From: Dyadobacter luticola
GTDB taxonomy: Bacteria; Bacteroidota; Bacteroidia; Cytophagales; Spirosomataceae
NCBI RefSeq assembly: GCF_005860805.1
Contig: NZ_VCEJ01000002.1
Coordinates: forward strand, 1,534,375 to 1,598,374
DNA length: 64,000 nucleotides
Direction: 5' to 3'
The notes under the pieces were generated by a model. It saw only the letters and a list, made by a program, of their open reading frames with translations, was not told where the DNA came from and ran no database searches. How positions within the stretch are numbered: the stretch's first letter is position 1; every line of letters begins with the position of its first letter. A program made the position numbers and the translations under genes. Shown here in pieces: positions 1-8,782 of this stretch.

Positions 1-244
1 TCAAAATGCCAGACAGGTTCGTCAGAAATGCGTCAAAAGATTTGGTGTCGGATGTGTCGAGCTGCACAGAAACCGCTTTTCTGCCCATCGCTTCAATTTC
101 GGCGACAACTCCGTTGGCTTCTGCTTCTTTGCTGCGGTATACGACAATGATATCGGTACCTTTTCCGGCGAGCGTCAAAGCCATATTTTTTCCCAGGCCG
201 CGGCTGGATCCGGTGATGAGTGCGATTTTGTTACTTGATTCCAT
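1..244 (-). CDS. SDR-family oxidoreductase, 5' part only (cut by window edge)
   Basis: The N-terminal 81 residues of a short-chain dehydrogenase/reductase are visible; the rest lies beyond base 1. The start ATG is at 244-242 and the protein begins MESSNKIALITGSSRGLGKN. The nucleotide-binding motif TGSSRGLG (TGxxxGxG) sits at about residues 11-18, and a basic residue after the second strand (VVYRSKE) suggests NADP(H) preference. SDR enzymes reduce or oxidise carbonyl or alcohol groups in the cytoplasm; the substrate cannot be told. It lies downstream of an AraC regulator on the same strand and has its own TAnnTTTG box 28 bases before the start. Confidence 0.85.
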   Translation of the reverse strand, partial: MESSNKIALITGSSRGLGKNMALTLAGKGTDIIVVYRSKEAEANGVVAEIEAMGRKAVSVQLDTSDTKSFDAFLTNLSGIL

Positions 245-272
245 CTTTTTTGTTTGTTTAAAATTGATAGAA

Positions 273-280
273 CAAAGGTA
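273..280 (-). promoter_or_regulatory. Putative -7 box (TACCTTTG) of the SDR gene
   Basis: The minus strand reads TACCTTTG, matching the Bacteroidota -7 consensus TAnnTTTG, 28 bases before the SDR start codon. No good TTTG -33 element was found at the usual distance, so support is partial. Confidence 0.4.
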
Positions 281-337
281 TACCACAGCATTGCGGCGCA
301 TTTGCCGGTTTCAAATCAAAACTTACAAAATTCAAAT

Positions 338-1243
338 CTATACCCGGAATGCGCGCGGACTGAGAGATGTATGTTTCTTAAAAAGGTTATTGAAATGGGA
401 CGCTTCTTCAAACCCGAGGCTATACGCAATTTCCGAAACATTCCAGTCGGTGTGTTTCAAAAGGATTTTGGATTCCTTGATAATGCGGTCAGTAATGAGC
501 TCTGTGGTGGTTTTGCCGGTAATTTCCTTTAATACTTTGTTGAGGTAATTTACGTGGATCGAAAGCTGGTCCGCGAAATCTTTGGCAGAGCGGAAATTCA
601 GTTTCTGGTGCGGCGGCTCGATGGGAAATTGTCTTTCCAACAATTCTATAAAAAGGCTGGAAACACGCTTGTAAGCATTCGTTTCCGTAAAAAGTGAGGT
701 AGCAGGCTGCAACTTTTGCCCAAAATGGATCAGCTCGATCACATAATTACGCAGCAGGTCATATTTGTAGGCATAATCAGAATTGATTTCCCGGAACATT
801 TTGTCGAAAATGTGCCGTGTTTCTTCAATCTGCGCCTGATCCAGTGTGAACACCGGCGTGCCGCCTGGCTTAAAAACCGGCAGATCTTTGAGCTTGACGC
901 CGCTGTTATCCTGCGTCAGAAAGTCTTCGGAAAAGATACAGAACACGCCGGACTGTTGATCATCCAGCGGTTCGTAATTATAGGGTATCAGCGGGGTAGC
1001 AAAAAGCAGTGCATTATGCTCAATATCAATTACTTTGTCTGCATACTCCGCCCGGTTACGGCCGAGTATCAGGCTGATTTTATAGTATGCCCGCCGGTTA
1101 TAAGGCATTCCCTTGGCTTTTCCCGCCCGGAACAGATCTTCGGTTTTAAATAAATTAAAATGCCCGATTTCTTTCTGTACCGGCTCCGGGATCAGCTGGG
1201 AAATCTCTTTGTAAAATTCAGGAACCGTGGTCGACTTTTGCAT
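338..1243 (-). CDS. AraC-family transcriptional regulator
   Basis: A 301-residue regulator. The N-terminal two thirds look like a cupin-like ligand-sensing domain, and the C-terminal ~100 residues form a double helix-turn-helix of the AraC/XylS type, with the typical run DWNVSEIAYSLGFEEASHFN and then LFKKHTSLSPRAFR at the very end. The open frame extends upstream to 1318, but I chose the ATG at 1243 (MQKSTTVPEF) because the upstream extension overlaps the preceding zinc-finger gene and has no family-like sequence. It lies 93 bases upstream of the SDR gene on the same strand, so that enzyme is the likeliest target. Confidence 0.9.
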   Translation of the reverse strand: MQKSTTVPEFYKEISQLIPEPVQKEIGHFNLFKTEDLFRAGKAKGMPYNRRAYYKISLILGRNRAEYADKVIDIEHNALLFATPLIPYNYEPLDDQQSGVFCIFSEDFLTQDNSGVKLKDLPVFKPGGTPVFTLDQAQIEETRHIFDKMFREINSDYAYKYDLLRNYVIELIHFGQKLQPATSLFTETNAYKRVSSLFIELLERQFPIEPPHQKLNFRSAKDFADQLSIHVNYLNKVLKEITGKTTTELITDRIIKESKILLKHTDWNVSEIAYSLGFEEASHFNNLFKKHTSLSPRAFRV

Positions 1244-1278
1244 GCCGAAAGTTACGAAATTCAATACAACAAAACGTC

Positions 1279-1548
1279 CTAAGTGTATCTCACAAATGCT
1301 TCGTCGACATAGCACCACATCCAGTTGTCGCCCGGCTCGGCGGAAATGACCACCGGGTGGCCGGTATGGTGGAAATGCTGCGTCATGTGCTTTGCAGGAG
1401 AAGTGTCACAACACAATGTTACGCCGCAGGTCTGACAGGTACGCAGATGCACCCAGCTGCCGCCTACTTTCATACATTCCTCACACACAAACTCGTCGGG
1501 CGTTTTCAGCTCCGTGATCTCGCTGATATGCTTACAAACATCACTCAT
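1279..1548 (-). CDS. UBP-type zinc finger protein
   Basis: An 89-residue protein that is almost entirely a ZnF-UBP domain. Visible ligand candidates are C5 and H7 (CKH), CEEC near 22-25, CQTC near 38-41, CC near 46-47, and several histidines in the KHMTQHFHHTGH segment. In eukaryotic deubiquitinases this fold binds the ubiquitin C-terminus; in bacteria its partner is unknown. Its ATG overlaps the stop of the receiver-reductase gene by one base (TAATG), so the two are translationally coupled. It is the last gene of a three-gene operon with a sensor kinase. Identification of the fold is strong; its role is not known. Confidence 0.88.
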   Translation of the reverse strand: MSDVCKHISEITELKTPDEFVCEECMKVGGSWVHLRTCQTCGVTLCCDTSPAKHMTQHFHHTGHPVVISAEPGDNWMWCYVDEAFVRYT

Positions 1549-3248
1549 TATACTTCGCTTAAATATTGGTGAACAAAACTGATGGACATGGATCCCTCGC
1601 CTACCGCCGATGTTACCCGGTTCATGGCCCCTGCGCGCACATCGCCAGCCGCAAATATGCCCGGAGAGCTGGTTTCCAGCAAATAAGGATCGCGCTCGGC
1701 TTTCCAGATCTGCCTAAAATTCTTGTATCCCTTCATTTCCCGGCCGGTTTCAATAAAGCCTTTGCCGTTTTTGATAATTTCCAATCCTACCCAATCGGTG
1801 TAAGGTTTGGCGCCGATGAAAATGAATAAGGCATCTGCTGGCACCGTCCGCTCTTCGCTGGTATTGAGGTCAACCAGCCGGAGTGATTCCAAATGCTCAT
1901 TTCCTTGTGCCTCAACGATTTCTGTACAGCCCAAAACGCTGATATTATCCGTACCGCTAATCTGGTCGATCAGGTAGGACGACATCGAGGACGTCAGATC
2001 ATTTTTGCGGATCAGGATGTATACATTTCTTGCAAATTTGGAAAGATACATCGCAGCCTGGCCCGCTGAGTTACCGCCGCCCAAAACGTACGCATCTTTG
2101 TTTCCGCAGGAAGATGCCTCCGTACTCGCCGCGCCGTAATAAATTCCTTTACCCGTAAAGTCCTCAATGCCTTTGGTTTCCAGCTTACGATAGTCTACGC
2201 CCGTCGTAATGACCACGGCTTTTGCATTCACTTCACTGCCATCGCCCAGGATGATGGTTTTGTATTTGTCTTTCAGCTTAATTTCCTTCACATATTGCGG
2301 GGAGAGAAATTCCGTCCCGAAACGCGTCGCCTGGGTGATTGCCCGGCGCGTCAGTTCCGCGCCGCTTAAACCCGTCGGGAAGCCTAGATAATTTTCTATT
2401 CTCGAACTTGTACCAGCCTGACCGCCAGGCGCTTTTCGCTCGATCAGTAAAGTACTTAAACCTTCGGAAGCGCCATAAACAGAAGCCGCCAGGCCAGCCG
2501 GGCCTGCACCGATGATCACAACGTCGTAAATCTGCTGCTTGGTTTTAGCATTCAACCCGATCCGCTCCGCAATGTCGATCAGGGAAGGTGTTTTTAGCAA
2601 GGTACCGTCTTCAAATATCACGGCGGGAAAATCCACCGGACATAAATTGTTGGTGGCGGCAATCTGCTTACCAACATCGCTGCTTTCGGCATCCAGCCAG
2701 GAATAAGGTACCAGATTACCCGCCAGAAAATCCTTAATTTCGTGCGCTTTGGGTGAAAATTGATAACCCAGCACCTTGATACCTTTAAAATCCGGACGAT
2801 AGTTGGCCTGCCAGTCTTGCAGCAGATCGTCGATCGCCGGGTAGAGCTTTTCCTCGGGGGGATCCCACGGTTTCATGAGGTAATAATCCAGCTTCACTTC
2901 ATTAATCGCCTTGATAGCCGCCTCAGTATCAGAGTATGCCGTGAGCAAAACCCTTTTTGCAAAAGGAAACATTGTCATCGCTTTTTCCAGAAATTCGACA
3001 CCCTGCATTTCGGGCATCCGCTGGTCTGATACGAAAATGGCCACTTCCTCCCCTTTGTTTTGCAATTCGAGCAGGCTCTCCATCGCTTCGGCTACGGAGG
3101 TGGTGCTCAGCACTTTGTATTGTTCGCGGTAATGTGCTTTCAGGTCGCGGCTGATCGCTCTCAGTACCTGCGGGTCGTCGTCTATCGAGAATATAATGGG
3201 CAAACCCATGGGGAGATTTTTGTTAAGATTAATAACCAATTTATCCAT
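1548..3248 (-). CDS. Fused response regulator / thioredoxin reductase-like FAD oxidoreductase
   Basis: A 566-residue fusion. Residues ~15-140 form a receiver domain: acidic pocket DDD near 23-25, phosphoacceptor D75 (VSDQRMPE) and conserved K126 (MKPW). Residues ~155-235 look like a thioredoxin-like fold without a CxxC (SPKA where the active site would be). Residues ~240-566 are a thioredoxin-reductase-type flavoprotein with GAGPAG (247-252), a second dinucleotide motif GGGNSAG (~390-396) and the C-terminal AGDVR FAD motif. The usual CATC redox centre is replaced by GAAS (372-375), so normal disulfide relay is not expected. The gene overlaps the upstream kinase by 8 bases and the downstream zinc-finger gene by 1 base. 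I infer that phosphorylation or a redox cue couples to flavin chemistry; the substrate is unknown. Confidence 0.9.
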   Translation of the reverse strand: MDKLVINLNKNLPMGLPIIFSIDDDPQVLRAISRDLKAHYREQYKVLSTTSVAEAMESLLELQNKGEEVAIFVSDQRMPEMQGVEFLEKAMTMFPFAKRVLLTAYSDTEAAIKAINEVKLDYYLMKPWDPPEEKLYPAIDDLLQDWQANYRPDFKGIKVLGYQFSPKAHEIKDFLAGNLVPYSWLDAESSDVGKQIAATNNLCPVDFPAVIFEDGTLLKTPSLIDIAERIGLNAKTKQQIYDVVIIGAGPAGLAASVYGASEGLSTLLIERKAPGGQAGTSSRIENYLGFPTGLSGAELTRRAITQATRFGTEFLSPQYVKEIKLKDKYKTIILGDGSEVNAKAVVITTGVDYRKLETKGIEDFTGKGIYYGAASTEASSCGNKDAYVLGGGNSAGQAAMYLSKFARNVYILIRKNDLTSSMSSYLIDQISGTDNISVLGCTEIVEAQGNEHLESLRLVDLNTSEERTVPADALFIFIGAKPYTDWVGLEIIKNGKGFIETGREMKGYKNFRQIWKAERDPYLLETSSPGIFAAGDVRAGAMNRVTSAVGEGSMSISFVHQYLSEV

Positions 3249-4659
3249 TAATCGGGAAACAAACCAGAAATTCGGTTTTCCCCGCCTCAGAATGCAATGT
3301 TACCGAGCCATTATGCTGTTTTACAATCCGGTTGACCACATCCAGGCCCAGGCCCGTACCCTTACCGACCGATTTGGTAGTAAAAAAGGGATCGAAAATT
3401 TTGTTCTTGATCGCCTCGGGAACGCCCGGACCGTTGTCGATGATGCACACTTTGATAAAATCCTTATCAAGGTGTGTGCTAATGGTCAGCTCAGGATTCG
3501 GCTGGCCTTCCAGCGCGTCGATTGCATTGTCGATGAGGTTGGTCCAGACCTGGTTCAGCTCACCAACCATCGCCCGGAGATGCGGCAGGCTGAGGTCGAA
3601 TTCTTCCCTGACTTTAATGTTACCCTTCTTCAATTTGTAATTGAGCATCGTCAGGGTATTTTTTATGCCGGTGTGAATGTCGATTACCTCCTTCTCGCCG
3701 CCGCGGTCCATGTGGGTAAATGTTTTCACAGAGCCGACCAGGTCAGCAATCCTTTTGGAAGCTTCCTGGATGTCGGCCACCATTCTCTCGGTCGTTAGAT
3801 TATTATTGATCCACAGCAGGATAGGCGAAAAATCGTCCTTATTAATTTTGGCTTTTAAATCTTCCAGATCGTCTTCGGTGATCCCAAATTCTACCAGGTT
3901 ATCCGCAATGTCGTCGCAGCCATTTACATTATGGCCGTCGAGCCAGTCGAGAATTTCATCCTCTTTTTCCGAGCGCTTCATCATGCTCAGCACCGGGCGG
4001 TTAGTGTTGCTCAGGATCGCCGCCATTTTATCATTGATCAGGTCGATTTCTTCCGGCGATAAATGGATGGAAATGAGTTTCTTGAAATCGCTGGGCTGCA
4101 TCAGCAAATGCTTTTTAAGCGAAACCGAGCCACGCACAATCGCCGCCGCCGGGTTGTTCAGCTCGTGGGCAAGGCCAGCTGATAATTTTCCCAGGGCCAT
4201 CATTTTCTCATTCTGCTGTTCCAATTCCGTAAACTCCCGCACCCGGGACGTCATCACGACGACCAGCGCCTGCGTCAGCTCATAATGCGTCACGATCAGG
4301 TCGCGCATTTTCTCAACCGGGTAAGTCATCAGCTGCGCCAGCTCGGTGCATTGCCCGTAAGCTACGCCCACTTTTCCGCGCGAGAAAGGCAATGTACCCG
4401 TCACATCGCCTGCATGCAAATCTGCAATAAAAAGTTTGGCATTGTTCTGGATCCTGTAAAGCTCGATTTTCCCGCTGAAAATCACGTGCGTGCCGGTGAT
4501 CGGCTCGCCGGGCTTGGACAAATATTCGCCTTCCTGCAACTCATAATGCCTGCTCTGATCGATCATCCATTGCAGCTGGTCCTCGGGAACATCCTGAAAA
4601 ACCTTGATGGATTTCAAATCCTTTGCATTAATATCTTTCATGGAACGTTGGGTTGTCAT
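3241..4659 (-). CDS. Sensor histidine kinase with N-terminal cyclic-nucleotide-binding domain
   Basis: A 472-residue soluble kinase. Residues ~15-130 resemble a Crp-type cNMP-binding beta-roll (GEYLSKPGEPITG, then FSGKIELY). A short coiled segment leads to the H box GLAHELNNPAAA with the phosphoacceptor at H165. A helical insert (~190-290) precedes the ATPase domain, with N box NLIDNAIDAL, G1 DNGPGVP, F box FDPFFTTK and G2 GKGTGLGL. There are no membrane segments, so it senses an internal cue. The stop codon overlaps the start of the receiver-reductase gene by 8 bases, marking that fusion as its likely cognate partner. The cNMP pocket ligand cannot be deduced from sequence alone. Confidence 0.92.
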   Translation of the reverse strand: MTTQRSMKDINAKDLKSIKVFQDVPEDQLQWMIDQSRHYELQEGEYLSKPGEPITGTHVIFSGKIELYRIQNNAKLFIADLHAGDVTGTLPFSRGKVGVAYGQCTELAQLMTYPVEKMRDLIVTHYELTQALVVVMTSRVREFTELEQQNEKMMALGKLSAGLAHELNNPAAAIVRGSVSLKKHLLMQPSDFKKLISIHLSPEEIDLINDKMAAILSNTNRPVLSMMKRSEKEDEILDWLDGHNVNGCDDIADNLVEFGITEDDLEDLKAKINKDDFSPILLWINNNLTTERMVADIQEASKRIADLVGSVKTFTHMDRGGEKEVIDIHTGIKNTLTMLNYKLKKGNIKVREEFDLSLPHLRAMVGELNQVWTNLIDNAIDALEGQPNPELTISTHLDKDFIKVCIIDNGPGVPEAIKNKIFDPFFTTKSVGKGTGLGLDVVNRIVKQHNGSVTLHSEAGKTEFLVCFPING

Positions 4660-4739
4660 TGAGAACCCAATTACGGGATTAATCAGGATTTACCTCAAAA
4701 ATTTTTGGGTTAAACCAGCGAATTTCCGACTCTGCTAAC

Positions 4740-5099
4740 TTATGCCGCGCTGCCCGTCACGATCCGGCTGTAAATCTTGTATTCCGGTAGACCCGTAAAA
4801 TTTTCGGCTACACTTATTTCCACCCAGTCGCGGTTGTGCTGGTGTACAAATACGCCGTTGAATGTCGGAAATAAGGCTTTTAGTATTGAAATGGATTCTT
4901 CGTCCAGGATAACTTCTTCATGGCCAAGGTCGCTCGCGTGATAATGTCCGCGGCAAAGACCGATAGAAGTTTCAAATTCTATTTTAATCAGGCTTCCGGA
5001 AATTTCGGGCTGCATCACTTCCACCACAATTTCTTCCCGCAGATCTTCTGCCGTACCCAATGTTTCTTCCTGGTCGCCCAGAATATCGATCACACTCAT
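4740..5099 (-). CDS. Hypothetical acidic protein
   Basis: A 119-residue protein I do not recognise. It is acidic, with no signal peptide and no membrane segment. The middle carries CRGHYHASDLGHEE, with several His and one Cys that could bind a metal, but no known motif is clear. It lies 80 bases upstream of the histidine kinase gene on the same strand, with no obvious terminator between, so it may share the transcript of the kinase / receiver-reductase / zinc-finger operon. It is divergent from the DUF72 gene. The ORF has ordinary codon use and a clean ATG, which supports a real gene. Confidence 0.65.
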   Translation of the reverse strand: MSVIDILGDQEETLGTAEDLREEIVVEVMQPEISGSLIKIEFETSIGLCRGHYHASDLGHEEVILDEESISILKALFPTFNGVFVHQHNRDWVEISVAENFTGLPEYKIYSRIVTGSAA

Positions 5100-5218
5100 C
5101 AGTAACAGGAGTTTAAGTTTAACCTTTCAAGTCAAAAACCATTCCTGATGACGTTTAGCGAAGTCAGTTTCAGGACGGTACGATTATTTTATCCGAGGCA
5201 TTTTTTAAATGTTTCAAA

Positions 5219-5965
5219 ATGGAAAGTGGTCACATTCACATTGGTACCTCTGGTTGGAGCTATAAACATTGGGCGGGTATTTTTTATCCCGAAGATGTGA
5301 AGCCGGCGGACTATCTTTCCTTTTATGCCAAACGTTTTTCCGTATCCGAGCTAAATACCAGCTTTTACCGGTTACCCTTAAAAAGTACGGTCAAAAAGTG
5401 GGTTTCCATGGTTCCGAAAGGCTTTCTGTTTTGCCCTAAAATGAGCCGGTATCTCAGCCACATGAAAAAACTGAATGATCCGGAAGAGCCGCTCGAACGT
5501 TTTTTCAAAATCTTCGAACCTATCAAAAATCACCTCGGCCCGATACTGATCCAGCTCCCGCCGGGCGTGCAATTTCACCATGATGTGGTCTCACATTTCT
5601 ATGGTGTCGTGCATGAACATTACAGCGAATACCGGTTTGCGATGGAGGTCAGGCACCCGTCCTGGTTTGGCGAGGAGAGCATCGATTTGATGAAAAAGAA
5701 TAAAATAACCCTCGTTTTTGCGCAGTCCGACCGGTTTCCCTACCATGAGGAAATCACGGCAAAAGATATTTTTTTTCGTTTCCACGGCCCGAAAGACTTG
5801 TACAGCTCTTCCTATCCCGACAGCGCATTGAAAGAATATGCCCAAAAATTCTGCGATTGGAGCAACGAGGGACACAACGTGTGGGCATTTTTTAATAACG
5901 ACGTCAACGGTCACGCATTCCGTAATGCGGCGAAATTACAAGAATACATTGACCAGCTTGCCTGA
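5219..5965 (+). CDS. DUF72 family protein (YecE-like)
   Basis: A 248-residue TIM-barrel-like DUF72 protein. It opens with the family signature IHIGTSGWSYKHWAGIFYP and continues with SELNTSFYRLP, ILIQLPPGVQFH and FAMEVRHPSW, all characteristic blocks, and ends with the NNDVNGHAFRNA block. The biochemical function of DUF72 is not established. It lies 33 bases upstream of the DNA ligase D gene on the same strand, an arrangement consistent with co-transcription and with a DNA-repair association, which is an inference from context. Confidence 0.9.
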   Translation: MESGHIHIGTSGWSYKHWAGIFYPEDVKPADYLSFYAKRFSVSELNTSFYRLPLKSTVKKWVSMVPKGFLFCPKMSRYLSHMKKLNDPEEPLERFFKIFEPIKNHLGPILIQLPPGVQFHHDVVSHFYGVVHEHYSEYRFAMEVRHPSWFGEESIDLMKKNKITLVFAQSDRFPYHEEITAKDIFFRFHGPKDLYSSSYPDSALKEYAQKFCDWSNEGHNVWAFFNNDVNGHAFRNAAKLQEYIDQLA

Positions 5966-5998
5966 CACCTTTTCTCAACATTCTAAATTACCAAAACC

Positions 5999-8782
5999 AT
6001 GAGCCTCACCAAATACAACGAAAAACGGAAATTCGATAAAACGCCCGAACCCAAAGGCGGTAAAGCCAAATCGGAAGAATTGATTTTTGTGATTCAAAAA
6101 CACGACGCAAGCCGCCTGCATTATGATTTCCGACTGGAAATGGATGGCGTACTCAAAAGCTGGGCAGTTCCCAAAGGTCCATCTACGGACCCGGCGGTGA
6201 AACGGCTGGCCATGATGGTGGAAGATCATCCTTACGATTACAAGGATTTTGAAGGCATTATTCCGGAGGGAAATTACGGCGCGGGTACGGTGATGGTGTG
6301 GGATTATGGTACGTATGAACCGTTGGAAGAGGCTGAATCCAAGGAGGATAAAGAGAAGATGTTACTGAAAGAACTGCATTCAGGATCTATCAAAATCCGC
6401 TTGCATGGAAAAAAATTGAAAGGTGAATTTGCGCTGGTGAAAACCCATGGTATGGCAGAAAATTCGTGGCTGCTCATCAAGCACAGAGATAAGTATGCTG
6501 ACGAAGATGACATTACGGAAAAAGACCGGTCTGTCATTTCGAAAAAGACATTAAAAGGTATTGAAGAAAATCCGGGTGCCGTTTACGGCGAGGACGACGA
6601 GGAGCCGGAGGCAAAAACCAAAGCGAAAGAGGACAAGCCCAAAGAAAAAGTGAAGGTAAAGAAAGAGGCAAAAAACTCGAAAAGCACGGCCAAGGCGAAT
6701 GAAGTTTTAGAAGAGGAAACAGAAAAGGACAGCAAGGCCGATACGAAAAAAAAAACGGCGGACATCCTGAAAAGCGCGCCAAAGGGTAAGTTTCCGGAAA
6801 CATTGAGCCCCATGCTGGCCACGCTGGTCGGCGAGCCTTTTGACGATCCGGGCTGGGAATATGAAGTGAAATGGGATGGGTACCGCGCGGTTGCGTTCAT
6901 GAACGAAGGTTCGGTGGAGATCAAATCGCGGAACAATAAATCTTTCAATGATAAATTTTATCCGGTCCTTCAAAGCCTGACGGATTGGAAGATCAATGTG
7001 GTCCTGGATGGGGAAATCGTGGTTGTGAAAGAGGATGGACATTCGGATTTCAATGCGCTACAAAACTGGCGCAGCGAGGCGGACGGGCAGCTGATCTACT
7101 ACGTTTTCGACATTTTGTGGCTCGATGGGAAAGATCTGACCGGCCTGCCGCTTTCGGACCGGAAGGTGATTTTACAAAATATCGTCACCGAAGACAGCCC
7201 TGCGAAGCTGGGATACAGCATTGAAGCAGAGGGTACCGCGTTTTTTGAAGCGGCAAAAAAAATGGGACTGGAAGGTATCATTGCCAAAAAATCAGACAGC
7301 ACTTATTCGGTAGGAAACCGGACCAAGGACTGGCTTAAGATCAAGATCAACAAGCGTCAGGAAGTAATTGTGGCGGGTTACACCAGAAATGAGGGCACTT
7401 CCAAACCTTTCAGCGCGCTGCTTCTGGCGACTTATGAAAATGGCGTCTTGCAATACGCGGGAAAAGTCGGCACCGGTTTCAAAGATGCACAGCAGCGCGA
7501 TATGCTGAAACTTTTTAAACCGCTTGTGACGGAGGACAGTCCGTTTAAAGAGACGCCGGATTACAATAAACCGTCCAGTTTCCGGCCCAATCCACCAAAA
7601 GCCAATGCGACCTGGCTGAAACCGGAGCTGGTGTGCGAGGTGAGTTTCGCGGAAATTACTTCCGACGGTGTTTTCAGGCATCCGTCATTTGAGGGAATGC
7701 GGGAAGATAAGTCGGCAAAGGATGTGGTGCGCGAGGTCGCGAAGGAAACCGACGAGGTTGTGGAGGAAACAAAAAAGCCGGTGACGAAGGAAAAAGCGGC
7801 AGAAAATGAGGTGATTAAAAAACCCGGGCAGGCGGGCCGCAAAACATTGCTGAACCCGAAAGACGAGTCGCAGGTGCGGAAAGTCAATGGGCATGAAGTG
7901 AAATTTTCGAACCTGAGCAAGCTTTACTTTCCGGAGGACAAAATCTCCAAGCGGGAGCTGATCAATTATTATTATCAGGTGGCGCCTTACATTCTGCCTT
8001 ATCTGGAAAACCGGCCGCTGTCCCTGAACCGTTATCCGAATGGGATTAACGGAAAAAGTTTTTACCAGAAAGATGTAACCGGAAAAGTGCCTTCGTGGAT
8101 CGAAACGACGCCTTATGTTGCTGGCGAAGAGGACGAAAAGAAAAATTTCATGATGGCCAATGATGAGGCAAGCTTGCTGTATGCCGCAAATCTGGGTGCG
8201 ATCGATGTGAATCCCTGGAACAGCCGCATCGAAACGCCGGATAATCCCGATTGGTGCCTGCTCGACCTTGATCCTGACACGACGAATACATTTGAGCAGG
8301 TGATTGAAACTGCGCTGACGATCAAGAAGCTGCTGGATTTGATCAAAGTGGATAGTTATTGCAAAACTTCCGGCTCTACGGGTTTGCACATTTACATTCC
8401 GCTGGGCGCAAAATATTCCTATGATCAATGTCAGATGTTCGCCCAGTGGGTGGCGGCGCAGGCACAGCAGAAGCTGCCAAAGTTTACCAGCATTGAACGC
8501 ATGACCAAAAACCGGAAAGGCAAACTATACATTGATTACCTGCAAAACCGGCCCAAAGCAACATTGGCGGCTCCGTATTCTGTCCGCCCCAAGCCAGGCG
8601 CGACGGTTTCCATGCCGCTGCATTGGGAGGAAGTGAAAATTGGTTTGCAGCTGAAAGATTTTACCATTCATAATGCGATGGAACGTATCCGGCAGGAAGG
8701 AGATTTGTTTAAACCGGTGCTGGGAAAAGGCATTGACCTGGAAGATGTGATCTCAAAAATCGATCAGTTGGAGACGGCGTAA
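5999..8782 (+). CDS. ligD: DNA ligase D (phosphoesterase-ligase-polymerase)
   Basis: A 927-residue three-domain NHEJ enzyme. Residues ~25-170 are the 3'-phosphoesterase (KHDASRLHYDFRLEMDG, PKGPSTDP, EGNYGAG). A Lys/Glu-rich linker follows (~185-260). The ATP-dependent ligase spans ~265-600, with adenylation lysine K291 in EVKWDGYR and motif DGEIVV. A second charged linker (~610-640) leads to the primase-like polymerase (~640-920), with catalytic pair D756/D758 in LLDLDPD and a histidine in GLHIYIP. The enzyme joins double-strand breaks, normally recruited by Ku. No Ku gene is in this window, so it must be elsewhere if the pathway is complete. Domain order PE-Lig-Pol is one of the known LigD layouts. 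Confidence 0.95.
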   Translation: MSLTKYNEKRKFDKTPEPKGGKAKSEELIFVIQKHDASRLHYDFRLEMDGVLKSWAVPKGPSTDPAVKRLAMMVEDHPYDYKDFEGIIPEGNYGAGTVMVWDYGTYEPLEEAESKEDKEKMLLKELHSGSIKIRLHGKKLKGEFALVKTHGMAENSWLLIKHRDKYADEDDITEKDRSVISKKTLKGIEENPGAVYGEDDEEPEAKTKAKEDKPKEKVKVKKEAKNSKSTAKANEVLEEETEKDSKADTKKKTADILKSAPKGKFPETLSPMLATLVGEPFDDPGWEYEVKWDGYRAVAFMNEGSVEIKSRNNKSFNDKFYPVLQSLTDWKINVVLDGEIVVVKEDGHSDFNALQNWRSEADGQLIYYVFDILWLDGKDLTGLPLSDRKVILQNIVTEDSPAKLGYSIEAEGTAFFEAAKKMGLEGIIAKKSDSTYSVGNRTKDWLKIKINKRQEVIVAGYTRNEGTSKPFSALLLATYENGVLQYAGKVGTGFKDAQQRDMLKLFKPLVTEDSPFKETPDYNKPSSFRPNPPKANATWLKPELVCEVSFAEITSDGVFRHPSFEGMREDKSAKDVVREVAKETDEVVEETKKPVTKEKAAENEVIKKPGQAGRKTLLNPKDESQVRKVNGHEVKFSNLSKLYFPEDKISKRELINYYYQVAPYILPYLENRPLSLNRYPNGINGKSFYQKDVTGKVPSWIETTPYVAGEEDEKKNFMMANDEASLLYAANLGAIDVNPWNSRIETPDNPDWCLLDLDPDTTNTFEQVIETALTIKKLLDLIKVDSYCKTSGSTGLHIYIPLGAKYSYDQCQMFAQWVAAQAQQKLPKFTSIERMTKNRKGKLYIDYLQNRPKATLAAPYSVRPKPGATVSMPLHWEEVKIGLQLKDFTIHNAMERIRQEGDLFKPVLGKGIDLEDVISKIDQLETA

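Noticed and set aside
6..548. Open plus-strand frame of 180 codons at the left edge
   Set aside because: It lies antisense to the SDR and AraC genes, whose motifs are clear on the minus strand.
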